Assembly (NCBI GenBank): GCA_025455125.1
Contig: JALONE010000066.1
Span: 1-6,377, forward strand
DNA from: Bacteroidota bacterium
Lineage (GTDB): Bacteria; Bacteroidota; Ignavibacteria; UBA10030
Direction: 5' to 3'
DNA length: 6,377 nt
Shown: positions 6,300 through 6,377 of the stretch, one piece after another
Position numbering within the stretch: position 1 is the first letter of the stretch
Layout: every line of letters starts with the position of its first letter
Position numbers and translations under genes: made by a program
The notes under the pieces: model-generated
Database searches by the model: none
Told to the model about the DNA's origin: nothing
What the model saw: only the letters and a program-made list of their open reading frames with translations

Positions 6300-6377
6300 T
6301 AATCGTTCTGAGAGACACATAGTCCACGTGCATCGGATCCTTTCTATAGCAATCCTTCTATTGCCCATGCTGCTGGA
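6295..6377 (+). CDS. Start of a probable membrane or secreted protein, cut by window edge
   Basis: From GTG 6295 the frame is open for 27 codons to the window end; an in-frame TGA at 6280-6282 closes it upstream. The peptide begins VNNRSERHIVHVHR, a polar, basic stretch, followed by the hydrophobic run ILSIAILLLPMLL. That is the pattern of a signal peptide or N-terminal membrane anchor. It lies 100 bp after the DUF58 stop, in the slot where Bat-type operons often encode a membrane or periplasmic component, which would fit. No family can be recognised from 27 residues. No Shine-Dalgarno is present because the heptad array overlaps the start; a second in-frame GTG at 6328 is an alternative start. 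Confidence 0.5.
   Translation, partial: MNNRSERHIVHVHRILSIAILLLPMLL

Overview
The window looks like chromosomal DNA from a GC-rich bacterium. Two things point, with moderate confidence, to the Bacteroidota/Ignavibacteria/Chlorobi (FCB) side of the tree. First, a moxR gene is followed by a short soluble DUF58 gene, as at the head of Bat-type operons. Second, the gaps around the DUF58 gene are filled with degenerate 7-bp tandem repeats, a kind of spacer I associate with FCB and cyanobacterial genomes. There is no rRNA, tRNA, insertion sequence, phage gene or CRISPR array.

Left half (1-3937, minus strand): a complete gene for the DEAH-box RNA helicase HrpB is followed, 73 bp downstream on the same strand, by a gene for an AbgT-family membrane transporter. 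The transporter runs off the left edge, so its C-terminus is missing. The two share a strand and a short gap and could be co-transcribed, but no functional link is evident.

Middle (3938-4244): this is the divergent control region between hrpB and moxR. It holds an array of about five 12-bp repeats just upstream of the hrpB start I chose, a 14-bp imperfect inverted repeat followed by five T, and a perfect 10-bp palindrome. The hrpB frame stays open through the 12-bp repeats up to a GTG at 4135, so the helicase start is ambiguous.

Right half (4245-6377, plus strand): moxR (AAA+ ATPase), then a 90-bp gap of heptad repeats in opposite orientations that can fold back, then a DUF58 gene with an intact MIDAS motif. 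Two further heptad arrays of different sequence follow, and then the first 27 codons of a probable gene with a membrane or signal segment. MoxR and DUF58/VWA proteins are known to work as chaperone-like pairs. The third gene would fit a Bat-like membrane or secreted component, but too little of it is visible to name it.

No clearly new multi-gene system is visible. The least ordinary material is non-coding: the heptad arrays around the DUF58 gene, the 12-bp array at the hrpB start, and the inverted repeat in the divergent region.
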